Positions 8,852-18,497 of a stretch of 64,000 nucleotides of DNA are shown piece by piece. Positions within the stretch are counted from its first letter, which is position 1, and each line of letters begins with the position of its first letter. The notes beneath the pieces were generated by a model. That model did not search any database. It had not been told where the DNA came from and saw nothing but the letters and a program-made list of their open reading frames with translations. The stretch is from contig NZ_CP045701.2 in the NCBI RefSeq assembly GCF_009601685.2, forward strand, positions 372,001-436,000, in the 5' to 3' direction. This DNA comes from Pseudomonas brassicacearum (GTDB lineage: Bacteria > Pseudomonadota > Gammaproteobacteria > Pseudomonadales > Pseudomonadaceae). Position numbers and translations under genes: made by a program.

Positions 8852-9514
8852 TCAAAGCCCGGCAATCAAGTCCCGATAATCCCCCAGCGCCTCAAACTCC
8901 CCCGTGTCCTTCGGCCCTTTGCGGCTATCTGGCTCGCTGACGGCCAGTAAGTGCGCCACGCCGAAGTCCCGGGCGCTGCGCAACACCGCCAGGGTGTCGT
9001 CGATGAACAGGCTGCGGGCCGGGTCGAAATTCAAGTCGGCTTGCAGCGCGTCCCAGAACTGCAGGTTTTCCTTGGGGAAACCGTAGTCGTGGGAACTGAT
9101 CAAACGCTCGAAGTACGGGGCCAGTTCGATGCGTTCCAACTTCAGGGACAATGAATCGCGGTGGGCGTTGGTGATCATCACCACGCGTTTGCCGGCCCGC
9201 TGGATCGCCGCCAGGAATGTGTCGGCGTCCGGGCGCAAGGCGATCAGGTGGGCGGTTTCCAACTTCAGTTCGCGCACCGGCAGTTTCAGCTCGGTGCTCC
9301 AGAAATCCAGGCAATACCATTGCAACTGGCCAGCGTTGCGCTCGAACAGCGGCTGCAACTCCATCTCGGCCATCGCCCGGCTCACGCCATGCAGTTCGGC
9401 GTAGCGCTGGGGCAGGTGTTCCAGCCAGAAATGGTTGTCGTAATGCAGGTCCAGCAGGGTGCCGTCCATGTCCAGCAGAACCGTATCGATCTCATGCCAG
9501 GGCAGCAAAACCAT
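8852..9514 (-). CDS. yrfG: GMP/IMP nucleotidase, HAD superfamily (YrfG)
   Basis: 220 residues from ATG 9514, with a GGAG site 8 nt upstream. The HAD motifs are in order: DMDGTLLDL near residue 15 (nucleophile and acid Asp), MITNAH (motif II), a Lys in GFPKEN and FIDDT (motif IV acids). Length and sequence fit YrfG, which dephosphorylates purine nucleoside monophosphates. It is divergent from nudE, a neighbour it also keeps in enterobacteria, and shares an 88-nt promoter region with it. Confidence 0.88.
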   Translation of the reverse strand: MVLLPWHEIDTVLLDMDGTLLDLHYDNHFWLEHLPQRYAELHGVSRAMAEMELQPLFERNAGQLQWYCLDFWSTELKLPVRELKLETAHLIALRPDADTFLAAIQRAGKRVVMITNAHRDSLSLKLERIELAPYFERLISSHDYGFPKENLQFWDALQADLNFDPARSLFIDDTLAVLRSARDFGVAHLLAVSEPDSRKGPKDTGEFEALGDYRDLIAGL

Positions 9515-9602
9515 AAAACTTCTCCAGCGGTAATCGGATATCCGACACAAACAATCAGAATAGGCCGGGTATAGTAGCCCGCTATCGCCCAGGGAGCCGT
9601 TT

Positions 9603-10169
9603 ATGCGCCAGAAACCCACCATACTCGATCGCCAGATCGTCGCTACCAGCCGCCTGTTTTGCGTGGAAGAACTGAAATTGCGGTTTTCCAACGGTGTGGA
9701 GCGCACCTATGAACGTCTGGCGAGCAAGGGGGCGGGCTACGGCGCGGTGATGATCGTGGCGATGCTCGACGCCGACCATGCGGTGTTGGTGGAAGAGTAT
9801 TGTGGTGGCACCGACGCTTACGAACTGTCCCTGCCCAAGGGTTTGATCGAGCCAGGTGAAGACGTGCTGGCGGCGGCCGAGCGGGAGCTCAAGGAAGAGG
9901 CCGGTTTTGGTGCGCGTCAGTTGGAACACCTGACCGAACTGTCGTTGTCCCCCGGCTACATGAGCCAGAAGATCCAGGTGGTATTGGCGACCGATCTATA
10001 TGAAGAACGGCTGGAGGGTGACGAGCCCGAGCCGATGCGCGTGGACAAGGTCAACCTGCGTGAGCTGTCGGCCTTGGCACAGAACCCGCAGTTCACGGAG
10101 GGGCGGGCCTTGGCGGCGCTGTACCTGGCCCGTGACCTGCTGACCCAGCGTGGAGCGTTCCTGTCATGA
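9603..10169 (+). CDS. nudE: ADP compounds hydrolase NudE
   Basis: 188 residues. The Nudix box starts at Gly80 (GLIEPGEDVLAAAERELKEE), giving the GxExxxxxxxREUxEE metal-binding core. NudE cleaves ADP-ribose, NADH and diadenosine polyphosphates to nucleoside monophosphates. Its stop overlaps the cysQ start (ATGA), so the two genes for nucleotide clean-up are translationally coupled. Confidence 0.92.
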   Translation: MRQKPTILDRQIVATSRLFCVEELKLRFSNGVERTYERLASKGAGYGAVMIVAMLDADHAVLVEEYCGGTDAYELSLPKGLIEPGEDVLAAAERELKEEAGFGARQLEHLTELSLSPGYMSQKIQVVLATDLYEERLEGDEPEPMRVDKVNLRELSALAQNPQFTEGRALAALYLARDLLTQRGAFLS

Positions 10170-10993
10170 CTTTCCCTCATCCGTTGATGGCCCCTGTAGT
10201 CGAGCTGGCGCTCAAGGCTGGTGAAGCGATCCTGCCGTTCTGGCGCGCCAACGTGCAGGTCAACCACAAGGCCGACGAGTCGCCGGTGACCGCCGCAGAC
10301 ATGGCCGCTCATGATGTGATCGTGGCCGGGCTGAAGGCGCTGGCCCCGGATATTGCGATCCTCTCCGAAGAAGACGCCGATATTGCCCAAAGCGTGCGCG
10401 CCGGCTGGCAACGCTGGTGGCTGGTAGACCCGCTGGATGGCACCAAGGAATTCATTTCCGGCAGCGAGGAGTTCACCGTCAACATCGCGTTGGTGGAGCA
10501 GGGCCGTGTGGTGTTCGGCGTGGTGTCGATGCCCACCAATGGGCGTTTTTATGTCGGCGGAGCGGGACTGGGCGCCTGGCGTGGCGACAAGGGGGGCGAG
10601 CCTTTGCCGATCGCGGTTCGTGACACACTGGCGCCCGGTGAAGCCTTCACCGTGGTTGCCAGTCGCCGACACACCAGCCCGGAGCAGGAACGCCTGCTGA
10701 GTGGCTTGAGCGGGAGCCTGGGTGAGCTGCAACTGACCAGTATTGGCAGTTCGTTGAAGTTTTGCCTGGTGGCCGAAGGCGCGGCGGATTGTTATCCACG
10801 GCTGGCGCCGACCTCCCAGTGGGACACCGCTGCCGCACAGGGTGTCTTGGAAGGCGCGGGTGGTGAGGTACTGGACTTGAGGGGCGAGCCGTTCTGTTAT
10901 CCACCGCGCGAGTCGCTGTTGAATACGTCGTTCCTGGCGTTGCCGGCGAAAGCGGCGTGGCGCGCAAAGTTGTTGGAGCTTGCTCGCTCTTGA
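10166..10993 (+). CDS. cysQ: 3'(2'),5'-bisphosphate nucleotidase CysQ
   Basis: 275 residues, inositol-monophosphatase fold. The metal-binding motifs are SEEDAD near residue 70 and WLVDPLDGTKEFI near 87-99. A second acidic site (SQWDTAAAQGVLEGAGG) lies near the C-terminus. CysQ removes 3'-phosphoadenosine 5'-phosphate formed during sulfate assimilation. It is the second gene of the nudE-cysQ unit. A REP element fills the convergent gap to the next gene. Confidence 0.93.
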   Translation: MTFPHPLMAPVVELALKAGEAILPFWRANVQVNHKADESPVTAADMAAHDVIVAGLKALAPDIAILSEEDADIAQSVRAGWQRWWLVDPLDGTKEFISGSEEFTVNIALVEQGRVVFGVVSMPTNGRFYVGGAGLGAWRGDKGGEPLPIAVRDTLAPGEAFTVVASRRHTSPEQERLLSGLSGSLGELQLTSIGSSLKFCLVAEGAADCYPRLAPTSQWDTAAAQGVLEGAGGEVLDLRGEPFCYPPRESLLNTSFLALPAKAAWRAKLLELARS

Positions 10994-11009
10994 TACCGGC
11001 TCGATCCTT

Positions 11010-11130
11010 TGTGGCGAGGTGATTGTGGGAGCAAAGCTTGCTCGCGATACAGGCGCCTCGATCGCTGAAAGACCGCGGCGCTTCCATCGCGGGCAAGCCT
11101 TGCTCCCACACAGCGATACCTCGCCACAGG
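11010..11130. repeat. nested REP element between convergent genes
   Basis: Outer arms GTGGCGAGGT (11010) and ACCTCGCCAC (ending near 11128) enclose an inner inverted pair of a different REP family (TGTGGGAGCAAAGCTTGCTC and its inverse). Two REP types are therefore folded one inside the other. It lies between the cysQ stop and the thioesterase stop. Confidence 0.75.
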
Positions 11131-11143
11131 GGCCGGCGGTGTT

Positions 11144-11599
11144 TTAGCGGTGCAACACGTACTGCCCCTCAAACTGCACCGCCACGTCCTCGCTCCCGAT
11201 ATTCATGACCTGCGTCTGCAACGCCAGCCGCGCCCGTCCGTAACGCCGGTAGGTGGCCAGGAAGCGCTTCCAGACCTTTTCGTCCGGCGCTTCGCAGACG
11301 ACGGTCGCATCGCCGGTTACCGGCAGCGGATAGCTGATCTGCCCTTCCTGAATCACGATATGTCCGTCTACGATGCCTTCCTCGCGCAGGGCCAGGTGCA
11401 GCCATCCCCAGCCGCCGAGCACCGCGCCGCAATACAAGCTGCCACCGAACATGGTGCTCTTGTGATTGACGTTGGCCGCAAGCGGCAAGGACAGGCGCAG
11501 TTGCCGGGCCTGCCAATCGAGCACCTTGAGGCCCATGTCCCGGGTCAAGGGGATGTCGTGGTGCAGGATCGATTCCAGGTAACGACAATCGCGGTTCAT
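11144..11599 (-). CDS. YiiD C-terminal-type thioesterase domain protein
   Basis: 151 residues from ATG 11599. It is a hotdog-fold protein of the putative thioesterase family matching the YiiD C-terminal domain, with a conserved central block [20 protein letters not shown]. No acetyltransferase domain is fused, unlike E. coli YiiD/FabY. It lies 37 nt downstream of dctD on the same strand, so it may be read through from dctBD; a functional link is not evident. The substrate is unknown. Confidence 0.75.
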   Translation of the reverse strand: MNRDCRYLESILHHDIPLTRDMGLKVLDWQARQLRLSLPLAANVNHKSTMFGGSLYCGAVLGGWGWLHLALREEGIVDGHIVIQEGQISYPLPVTGDATVVCEAPDEKVWKRFLATYRRYGRARLALQTQVMNIGSEDVAVQFEGQYVLHR

Positions 11600-11636
11600 T
11601 GCGGGGCCTTCTGCTTGAAAGGGAAATGACGATAAC

Positions 11637-13028
11637 TCAATCGGACTCATCGGCCGAGCCATGGCTGCTGTCGCCGAAGTTCAGCCCATGCTTGCGTAAC
11701 TTGTCATGCAAGGTCTTGCGTGGGATGCCCAGGGCTTCGGCCAGGCTGCGTACCGAGCTGTGGGGACGGGCCAATTCGGCGGCGATCAGGGTTTTCTCGA
11801 AGTTTTCCACCTGCTCGCTCAAGCCGCCGCTGACCAATTCCACCGGTGCGCTGGGGCTGCCGTCGGGCGCGTTGTTGTCCAGGGCCAGTTCCAGGCCCAG
11901 GGCAAAGCGTTCAGCGGCGTTCTGCAGTTCCCGCACATTGCCCGGCCAACTGTGGCGCAGCAGCAGCGCCCGTTGTGCCGGCTGCAATTCATGGGGCGGC
12001 AGGCCGTGGCGAGTGCTGGCTTCGTCGGCGAAGTGCTGGAACAGCATCAGCGCATCCTCACCCCGTTCGCGCAACGGCGGTATGCGCAGCGGCGCGACGT
12101 TCAGGCGGTAATACAGGTCGGCGCGAAAGCGCCCCTGGTCGGCGGCCTGGCGCAGGTCTTCCTTGGTGGCGGCGATCACGCGGATATCCAGCGGGATCTG
12201 TTGATTGCCCCCCAGCCGCTCCACCATGCGTTCTTGCAGCAGACGCAGCAGCTTGACCTGGACATCCAGGCTCATGCTTTCGATTTCATCCAGAAACAGA
12301 GTGCCGCCGTTAGCGAATTCGAACTTGCCGATACGGCGTTTTTGCGCACCGGTAAAAGCGCCGGGTTCGTGGCCGAACAGCTCGCTTTCCACTACGGATT
12401 CGGCCAGGGCTCCGGCGTTGATCGCCACGAAGGGGCCGTTGCGTCGGCCTGAAAGATCGTGCAGTGCGCGGGCGACCACTTCCTTGCCGGCACCGGTTTC
12501 ACCGAGGATCAGCACGTCGGCGCGGGTGGCGGCCAGTGCGCCGATTTGCTCGCGCAGGCGCAATATCGGTGCCGATTGGCCGACCAGGCGGGCGCTGAGT
12601 TCATGGCGATCGCTCAGGGCCAGGCGCAGGCTGCGGTTGTCCAGCACCAGTCGGCGCAAGGCCAGGGCCCGGCGCACGGTGTCGAGCAGATGATCGCTGG
12701 CGAAGGGCTTTTCCAGGAAGTCATAGGCTCCGGCACGCATCGCCTGCACGGCCAGCGGCACGTCGCCGTGGCCGGTGATCAGCAGCACCGGCAGCTCCGG
12801 GTCCTGGGCGTGGAGCTCGCCCAGCAGTTCGAGGCCATCCATGCCTGGCATGCGAATATCACTGACCACCACCCCTGGCCAGTCGCGGGGCAGTTGCCCG
12901 GCCACGCCCTTGGCTTCGGCCAGGGTCAGCGTTTTCAGGCCGGCCAGGTCGAGGGTCTGGCTCAAGGCCTGACGCAAATGGGGATCGTCGTCGATCAGCA
13001 CCACCTCAATCCGGTTGTCGATGGTCAT
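11637..13028 (-). CDS. dctD: sigma-54-dependent response regulator DctD-type
   Basis: 463 residues. A receiver domain covers about 8-120, with the acidic pair DDD and the phospho-acceptor in VVSDIRMPG. The AAA+ domain has Walker A GETGAGKE, the sigma-54 contact loop GAFTGA and LFLDEIES. A Fis-type HTH lies at the end (SVRSLAEALGIPRKTLHDKL). It activates sigma-54 promoters when phosphorylated by DctB. Its ATG overlaps the dctB stop by 4 nt. No C4-dicarboxylate transporter gene lies in the window, so the target promoter is elsewhere. Confidence 0.92.
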   Translation of the reverse strand: MTIDNRIEVVLIDDDPHLRQALSQTLDLAGLKTLTLAEAKGVAGQLPRDWPGVVVSDIRMPGMDGLELLGELHAQDPELPVLLITGHGDVPLAVQAMRAGAYDFLEKPFASDHLLDTVRRALALRRLVLDNRSLRLALSDRHELSARLVGQSAPILRLREQIGALAATRADVLILGETGAGKEVVARALHDLSGRRNGPFVAINAGALAESVVESELFGHEPGAFTGAQKRRIGKFEFANGGTLFLDEIESMSLDVQVKLLRLLQERMVERLGGNQQIPLDIRVIAATKEDLRQAADQGRFRADLYYRLNVAPLRIPPLRERGEDALMLFQHFADEASTRHGLPPHELQPAQRALLLRHSWPGNVRELQNAAERFALGLELALDNNAPDGSPSAPVELVSGGLSEQVENFEKTLIAAELARPHSSVRSLAEALGIPRKTLHDKLRKHGLNFGDSSHGSADESD

Positions 13029-14839
13029 GCACTTCGGTCCTCGGACGGTTGCAGGCTCACCCCAGGGGCGCCGGCACGTAGCTTCAGGGTAATCAGGGCG
13101 CCGCCTTCCTTGTGGTTGGCGAATGACAGTTCACCGCCAAAGGCGCGCATCAGGGTGTCGCAGATCGCCAGCCCCAGGCCAAGGCCTTGGGTGCGGGTCT
13201 TGGTGGTGTAGAAGGGCTCGCCGGCGCGGCCCAGGGCTTCCATGCAAAACCCCGGGCCGTTATCGCGGATGTACAGGTTGACGCCGGTTTCGGTGGCCTG
13301 GGCACTTAGCCAGAGTTTGCGCGGCGGGCCTTTTTCGGTGAGGGCATCGAGGGCATTGGCCAGCAGGTTGCCGAGCACTTGGCGCAAGCGGGTTTCGCCG
13401 GCCTCGACCCACAGTGTGGCGGCCGGCAAATCGCGGATCAGTTCCACTTCCATGCTGCGCCGGCGCTTGGCGAGCAGCGCCAGGGCATCGTCCAGCGCCG
13501 GCTGCAAAGCGACGCTTTCCGGCGCATGTCGGTCGCGGCGGGCGAAGGCGCGCAGATGGGCGATGATCGAGGCCATGCGCCCGGTCAATTCGCTGATCAG
13601 CTTGAGGTTGCCCCGGGCGTCTTCGGTGCGTTGGTGGTCGAGTAGAATCTCGGCGTTTTCCGCGTAGCTGCGAATCGCTGCCAGCGGTTGGTTGAGTTCG
13701 TGGCTGATGCTCGCCGACATGGTGCCCAGGGCCGACAGCTTGCCGGCCTGCACCAGGTCATCCTGGGCGCGGACCAACTCCTGCTGGGCCTGCTCACGCT
13801 CCAGTACTTCCTGCTTCAACCGTCGGTTCAGCCCTTGCAGGTCACTGGTACGCTCCGCCACCCGGCCCTCCAGCTCTTGGCGGGCCTTGGCTTCGAAGGC
13901 GATCCGATCCAGGTAATGGCGCCGGCGTTGCATCATCAACCCGAGCAACAGCATCAAGACCAGTAACGCCGCGCCGCCGATGGCGACCACGGTGCGCACC
14001 GGACGATCAATCAGCGTGCGCGGGGCGAGAATGCTCACGCTCCAGCCGGTTTCCTCGATGGACTGGGTCTGGGGCAGCCAGGCGTTGGCGTCCAGGTTCA
14101 GCGGCTTGGGATCGCGGGTCGGATACGGTTGTACCGCGCTGATGGCCTTGCGCTCGTCGTCACTGAGCGGCCGGGTTGCGCGAAATCGCCATTCCTGGCG
14201 CGACGTGAGAATGACCACGCCATTGTGGTCGGCCACCAGCAACTGTTCCGGGGTCTTGCCCCACAAGCTTTCGGTGTGGTCGAGGTCGACCTTGACCACC
14301 AGCACGCCGATGACTTTTTCGCGCTCGTGCACGGCGGCAGCAAAGAAATAACCGCGCTTGGCCGACGTCGTGCCCAGGCCGAAGAAGCGGCCCAGGCGTC
14401 CGGCCATGGCTTCGATGAAGTACGGCCGGAAGGCGAAATTGCGTCCGACGAAACTGTCGTGTTTGTCCCAGTTCGACGCGGCCAAGGTCTTGCCGGAAGG
14501 GTCCATCAGGTACATGACTTCGGCGCCGGTCTGGGCGCTGATGTTTTTCAGCAGCCGGTTGGCATTGCCTTGGGTCACGCCATCGTCCGGGGCCGACAAG
14601 GCGGCGCGCAAGGCCGGCAGGTCGCCGAGAATCTGTGGCAGCACCTCATAGCGGTGCAGCGTGCCCAGCAGGTTGGCGACGTAGAGGTCCAGGGTCTGGC
14701 GGTTCTGCCCGGCCAGCTCGCTGCGGTAATAACGTTCGGCCAGGTGCTCCAACGGCCACAGCAACGGCGCCAGGCACAACGCGAGCAAGGCCAGGCTGCG
14801 CCATCGGGGTCTGCGAGGAAGGGTGGAATTCATGAGCAT
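13025..14839 (-). CDS. dctB: sensor histidine kinase DctB-type
   Basis: 604 residues (ATG 14839; MNST at 14833 is an alternative). TM1 is near 12-30. A large periplasmic double-Cache-like region follows (about 32-285; SFVGRNFAFRPYF is typical), then TM2 near 290-312. A coiled-coil linker leads to HisKA (MSASISHELNQPLAAIRSY, phospho-His in SHELNQ), and then HATPase with GNLLANALDAL, DNGPGF and GLGLGLAI. It probably senses C4-dicarboxylates and phosphorylates DctD. It sits 68 nt downstream of rfbD. Confidence 0.92.
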   Translation of the reverse strand: MLMNSTLPRRPRWRSLALLALCLAPLLWPLEHLAERYYRSELAGQNRQTLDLYVANLLGTLHRYEVLPQILGDLPALRAALSAPDDGVTQGNANRLLKNISAQTGAEVMYLMDPSGKTLAASNWDKHDSFVGRNFAFRPYFIEAMAGRLGRFFGLGTTSAKRGYFFAAAVHEREKVIGVLVVKVDLDHTESLWGKTPEQLLVADHNGVVILTSRQEWRFRATRPLSDDERKAISAVQPYPTRDPKPLNLDANAWLPQTQSIEETGWSVSILAPRTLIDRPVRTVVAIGGAALLVLMLLLGLMMQRRRHYLDRIAFEAKARQELEGRVAERTSDLQGLNRRLKQEVLEREQAQQELVRAQDDLVQAGKLSALGTMSASISHELNQPLAAIRSYAENAEILLDHQRTEDARGNLKLISELTGRMASIIAHLRAFARRDRHAPESVALQPALDDALALLAKRRRSMEVELIRDLPAATLWVEAGETRLRQVLGNLLANALDALTEKGPPRKLWLSAQATETGVNLYIRDNGPGFCMEALGRAGEPFYTTKTRTQGLGLGLAICDTLMRAFGGELSFANHKEGGALITLKLRAGAPGVSLQPSEDRSA

Positions 14840-14906
14840 GAGGCGCCTGTGGTGACAGGCGTATTATGCCCAGCGCCGCCTCACAAATACTATTTGTAAG
14901 GCAGTA

Positions 14907-15788
14907 CTAGATTTGTCCGGCAAGGCACTGCTGCAATGCATTTCGCCAATCAGGTTGGCTCACCCCCCACGCCTTGAGCAGGCGGCTGCAATCCAGGCGC
15001 GAGTTCAGCGGCCGAGGGGCCGGCGTCGGGTAGGCGCTGGATGCAATGGGCTCAAGCAGCGCGCACGGCTTGTGTCGAACGAGCAGGTCTTCGCCGATGG
15101 CCTGGGCGAAACCGAACCAGGACGTCTCGCCCCGGGCTGTCAGGTGATAGGTGCCCCACGCGCCGGGTTGGCCGGCCTGCCAGCGCTCAATCAGTTGCGC
15201 GGTGCTGTCGGCAATGGTGCCGGCCCAGGTCGGTGCGCCAATCTGGTCGGCAACCACCCGCAGCTGCGGTTTTTCCTGCAACAGGCGCTGCATGGTCAAC
15301 AGGAAGTTGCGGCCCTCGGTGGAGTACACCCAACTGGTGCGCAGAATCAGGTGCTGGCCGCCAGCCTGGCGGATGGCATTCTCGCCGGCCAGTTTGCTGC
15401 GTCCGTAGACACTCAGCGGGTTGGGCGTGTCGTCCTCGGTGTAGGGGGTGGGCTTGAGGCCATCGAAGACGTAATCGGTGGAGTAATGAATCAACGGGAC
15501 GCCTAGCGCAACCGCTGCCTGGGCCAGGATGCCCGGTGCCGTGGCATTGATGGCGAACGCCCGCTCCGGTTCACTTTCGGCCTGGTCGACGGCCGTGTGG
15601 GCGGCGGCATTGATGATCAGACCGGGCCTCAACGCCTCGATGGGGGCGCGCAGGGAATCCGGTTGTGCCAGATCGAGCTGGTCGCTGCCGCGTACGATCA
15701 ACTCGCCCAGGCCGCTCAGGCGTGATTGGAGTGCCCGGGAAACCTGGCCATTCTGGCCGATGATCAGGATGCGCAACGGGGTACTCAT
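14907..15788 (-). CDS. rfbD: dTDP-4-dehydrorhamnose reductase
   Basis: 293 residues, an extended SDR. The nucleotide-binding GQNGQVSRAL is near residue 12, and the catalytic YGRSKLAGE supplies the YxxxK pair. It reduces dTDP-4-dehydro-L-rhamnose to dTDP-L-rhamnose, the last step of the pathway, for LPS and rhamnolipid sugars. It is the last gene of rfbBACD and overlaps rfbC by 4 nt. Confidence 0.95.
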   Translation of the reverse strand: MSTPLRILIIGQNGQVSRALQSRLSGLGELIVRGSDQLDLAQPDSLRAPIEALRPGLIINAAAHTAVDQAESEPERAFAINATAPGILAQAAVALGVPLIHYSTDYVFDGLKPTPYTEDDTPNPLSVYGRSKLAGENAIRQAGGQHLILRTSWVYSTEGRNFLLTMQRLLQEKPQLRVVADQIGAPTWAGTIADSTAQLIERWQAGQPGAWGTYHLTARGETSWFGFAQAIGEDLLVRHKPCALLEPIASSAYPTPAPRPLNSRLDCSRLLKAWGVSQPDWRNALQQCLAGQI

Positions 15789-16330
15789 GGGAACAGGTCT
15801 GCCTCATGCAGGGGCTTGCCATTCTGGTCTTTGGCCGAGAGGACCGGCGCGCCTTCGAGCTCCCAATCGATGGCCAACTGCGGGTCGTCCCAGCGGATGC
15901 AGCGTTCGGCCGACGGGGCGTAGTAATCAGTGGTCTTGTAAAGGAAGTCCGCTGATTCGCTCAGTACGACGAAACCGTGGGCAAACCCTGGCGGGACCCA
16001 CATCTGCCGGTGGTTCTGCGCCGACAGGCGTACGCTGGTCCATTGGCCGAAGGTCGGCGAGCTGCGGCGGATGTCCACCGCGACATCCAGCACTTCCCCC
16101 GCCGTGACGCGCACGAGTTTTCCCTGGGCCTGTTCGATCTGATAGTGCAGGCCCCGCAGCACGCCCCTGGTGGAGCGTGAATGGTTGTCCTGGACGAACT
16201 GCAGGGTGCAGCCGGTCGCTTCGGCAAACGCCCGGGCATTGAAGCTTTCGTAGAAAAAACCGCGGTCGTCGCCAAAGACTTTCGGTTCGATGACCAGCAC
16301 ATCCGGCAGGCGAGTGGCGATGACGTTCAT
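15785..16330 (-). CDS. rfbC: dTDP-4-dehydrorhamnose 3,5-epimerase
   Basis: 181 residues, cupin fold. The catalytic His is in GVLRGLHYQ near residue 60, and the tyrosine block is [10 protein letters not shown] near 130-140. The signature [16 protein letters not shown] is present. It epimerises dTDP-4-dehydro-6-deoxyglucose at C3 and C5. It overlaps both rfbA and rfbD by 4 nt, so translation is coupled along the operon. Confidence 0.95.
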   Translation of the reverse strand: MNVIATRLPDVLVIEPKVFGDDRGFFYESFNARAFAEATGCTLQFVQDNHSRSTRGVLRGLHYQIEQAQGKLVRVTAGEVLDVAVDIRRSSPTFGQWTSVRLSAQNHRQMWVPPGFAHGFVVLSESADFLYKTTDYYAPSAERCIRWDDPQLAIDWELEGAPVLSAKDQNGKPLHEADLFP

Positions 16331-17202
16331 CGTGTTTCTCCGGCGATATTGAACAAGTACTGGCCGTAGCCGGTCTTGCCAAAATACTGGGCGCGTTCAA
16401 GGACGTGCTCGCGGCTGACCCAACCTTGCTGGTAGGCAATTTCTTCCAGGCACGCCACTTTCAGGCCTTGGCGATGTTCGATGGTCTGCACGTATTGCGA
16501 GGCTTCCAGCAGGCTGTCGTGAGTGCCGGTGTCCAGCCAGGCGAAACCACGACCGAAGCGCTCGACGTGCAGGTCGCCGCGTTGCAGGTAGGCATTGTTG
16601 ACGTCGGTGATTTCCAGTTCGCCGCGCTTGGAGGGCTTGATAGCCTTGGCGATCTTGATCACGTCGTTATCGTAGAAATACAGGCCGGTCACCGCGTAGC
16701 TGGATTTGGGCGCGGTGGGTTTTTCTTCGATGGACATCGCTCGTCCTTCTGAATCGAAGTCGATCACGCCAAAACGCTCAGGGTCCTTGACCCAGTAGCC
16801 GAACACCGTCGCGCCACTCTGCCGGTTGACGGCGGTCTGCAATTGTTCGCCAAAATGCTGGCCGTGGAAAATGTTGTCGCCCAGGATCAGGCACACCGAG
16901 TCGCTGCCAATGAACTGTTCGCCGATCAGGAACGCCTGGGCCAGGCCATCGGGCGTCGGCTGCTCGGCGTAGCTGAACTGCACGCCGAACTGTTGGCCGT
17001 CGCCGAGCAAATTGCGGTATTGCGGCAGATCCTGCGGGGTGGAGATCACCAATATGTCCTTGATGCCGGCGAGCATCAGCACCGAGATCGGGTAATAGAT
17101 CATCGGCTTGTCATAAACCGGCAGGAGTTGCTTGGAAACCCCAAGAGTAATCGGGTGCAAGCGTGTGCCGGAACCGCCGGCCAGAACAATGCCCTTCATC
17201 AT
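16327..17202 (-). CDS. rfbA: glucose-1-phosphate thymidylyltransferase
   Basis: 291 residues from ATG 17202 ([10 protein letters not shown]), which overlaps the rfbB stop; the second ATG at 17199 is possible. The nucleotidyltransferase motif [11 protein letters not shown] opens the protein, and [21 protein letters not shown] and the EEKP block follow. It makes dTDP-glucose from dTTP and glucose-1-phosphate and is feedback-inhibited by dTDP-rhamnose in the family. The long upstream in-frame extension lies inside rfbB and is not used. Confidence 0.95.
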   Translation of the reverse strand: MMKGIVLAGGSGTRLHPITLGVSKQLLPVYDKPMIYYPISVLMLAGIKDILVISTPQDLPQYRNLLGDGQQFGVQFSYAEQPTPDGLAQAFLIGEQFIGSDSVCLILGDNIFHGQHFGEQLQTAVNRQSGATVFGYWVKDPERFGVIDFDSEGRAMSIEEKPTAPKSSYAVTGLYFYDNDVIKIAKAIKPSKRGELEITDVNNAYLQRGDLHVERFGRGFAWLDTGTHDSLLEASQYVQTIEHRQGLKVACLEEIAYQQGWVSREHVLERAQYFGKTGYGQYLFNIAGETR

Positions 17203-18281
17203 GCAATCGCATCCTTGTTGTCGAGCGAGCCGAGGCGCTCGCCCTGATAGCTGCCGTCCTGGACACGCTGGCACCACAGCAGGTTCTCGAGGTACCACTG
17301 CACGGTCTTGCGCAGCCCGGTCTCGAAGGTTTCCCGGGGGGTCCAGCCCAGTTCCCGTTCGATCTTGCTGGCGTCGATGGCGTAGCGCAGGTCGTGGCCT
17401 GGGCGGTCCTGGACGAAGCTGATCAGGTCGGCATAGTGCTCGACCCCTTCGGGTTTGCGTGGCGCCAGTTCCTCGAGCAGCGCGCAGATGCTGCGCACCA
17501 CGTCGATGTTTTTCTGCTCGTTGTGGCCGCCAATGTTGTATGTCTCGCCGACCGCGCCTTCTGTGACGACCTTGAGCAGCGCACGGGCATGGTCTTCGAC
17601 GAACAGCCAGTCGCGCACTTGCTGGCCGTTGCCGTAGACCGGCAAGGGCTTACCGGCCAGTGCGTTGAGGATCACCAGTGGAATGAGTTTCTCGGGGAAG
17701 TGAAACGGCCCGTAGTTGTTCGAGCAGTTAGTCAACAGCACGGGCAAGCCATAGGTGCGTTGCCAGGCGCGGACCAGGTGGTCGGACGCCGCCTTGCTCG
17801 CCGAATACGGTGAGCTTGGGGCATAGGCGGTGGTCTCGGTGAACAAGTCATCCACGCCGTGCAGGTCGCCATACACTTCGTCGGTGGAAATGTGGTGGAA
17901 GCGAAACGCGTGCTTCTGTGGCTCGGGCAGGGCCTGCCAATAAGATCGAGTGGCTTCCAGCAGGCTGTAGGTGCCCACGATATTGGTCTGGATGAAATCC
18001 GCCGGGCCATCAATGGAACGGTCTACATGGGACTCGGCTGCCAGATGCATGATGGCGTCAGGCTTGAATCGCGCCAGCACTGCACCGACGGTGGGTTGAT
18101 CGACGATATCGGCCTGGACGAATTCGTAGCGGCTGTCGTGATCGATGCAGCTCAGCGATTCGAGATTGCCAGCATAGGTCAGCTTATCGAGGTTCAGGAC
18201 CTGGTGTCCGGTATCAAGAATCAAGTGCCGTATGAGGGCCGAGCCGATGAAGCCGGCACCGCCAGTGATGAGAATGCGCAT
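17199..18281 (-). CDS. rfbB: dTDP-glucose 4,6-dehydratase
   Basis: 360 residues from ATG 18281 ([14 protein letters not shown]), with AAAGG 9 nt upstream. It has a Rossmann GGAGFIGS, the catalytic STDEVYGDL (Thr, Asp, Glu) and the YSASK Tyr/Lys pair. It converts dTDP-glucose to the 4-keto-6-deoxy intermediate. It is the first gene of the rfbBACD operon. The promoter must lie in the 216-nt gap shared with the divergent fusion gene. Confidence 0.95.
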   Translation of the reverse strand: MRILITGGAGFIGSALIRHLILDTGHQVLNLDKLTYAGNLESLSCIDHDSRYEFVQADIVDQPTVGAVLARFKPDAIMHLAAESHVDRSIDGPADFIQTNIVGTYSLLEATRSYWQALPEPQKHAFRFHHISTDEVYGDLHGVDDLFTETTAYAPSSPYSASKAASDHLVRAWQRTYGLPVLLTNCSNNYGPFHFPEKLIPLVILNALAGKPLPVYGNGQQVRDWLFVEDHARALLKVVTEGAVGETYNIGGHNEQKNIDVVRSICALLEELAPRKPEGVEHYADLISFVQDRPGHDLRYAIDASKIERELGWTPRETFETGLRKTVQWYLENLLWCQRVQDGSYQGERLGSLDNKDAIA

Positions 18282-18497
18282 CCGGGTAAGCCTTTTTCCA
18301 TGAGACGACAGAGCTTTAGGAGCATAGCTTGTCGGCATGGTGGGAGGCGGTGCAAGCGAGATGTTTGAAGGAAAGCAATTAGCATCGGAATAAACCTGTG
18401 GCGAGAGGAGCATCGTGCCCAATTAAAGAGGGGTTGCTTATCCCACGACTCAGTGGCGAGATAGTCATCCGAACAAAACCACCTCAGGGGTCGTTGT

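Noticed and set aside
8487..11130. CRISPR array
   Set aside because: Repeats here are REP palindromes in inverted pairs with irregular spacing, not regularly spaced direct repeats, and no cas genes are present.
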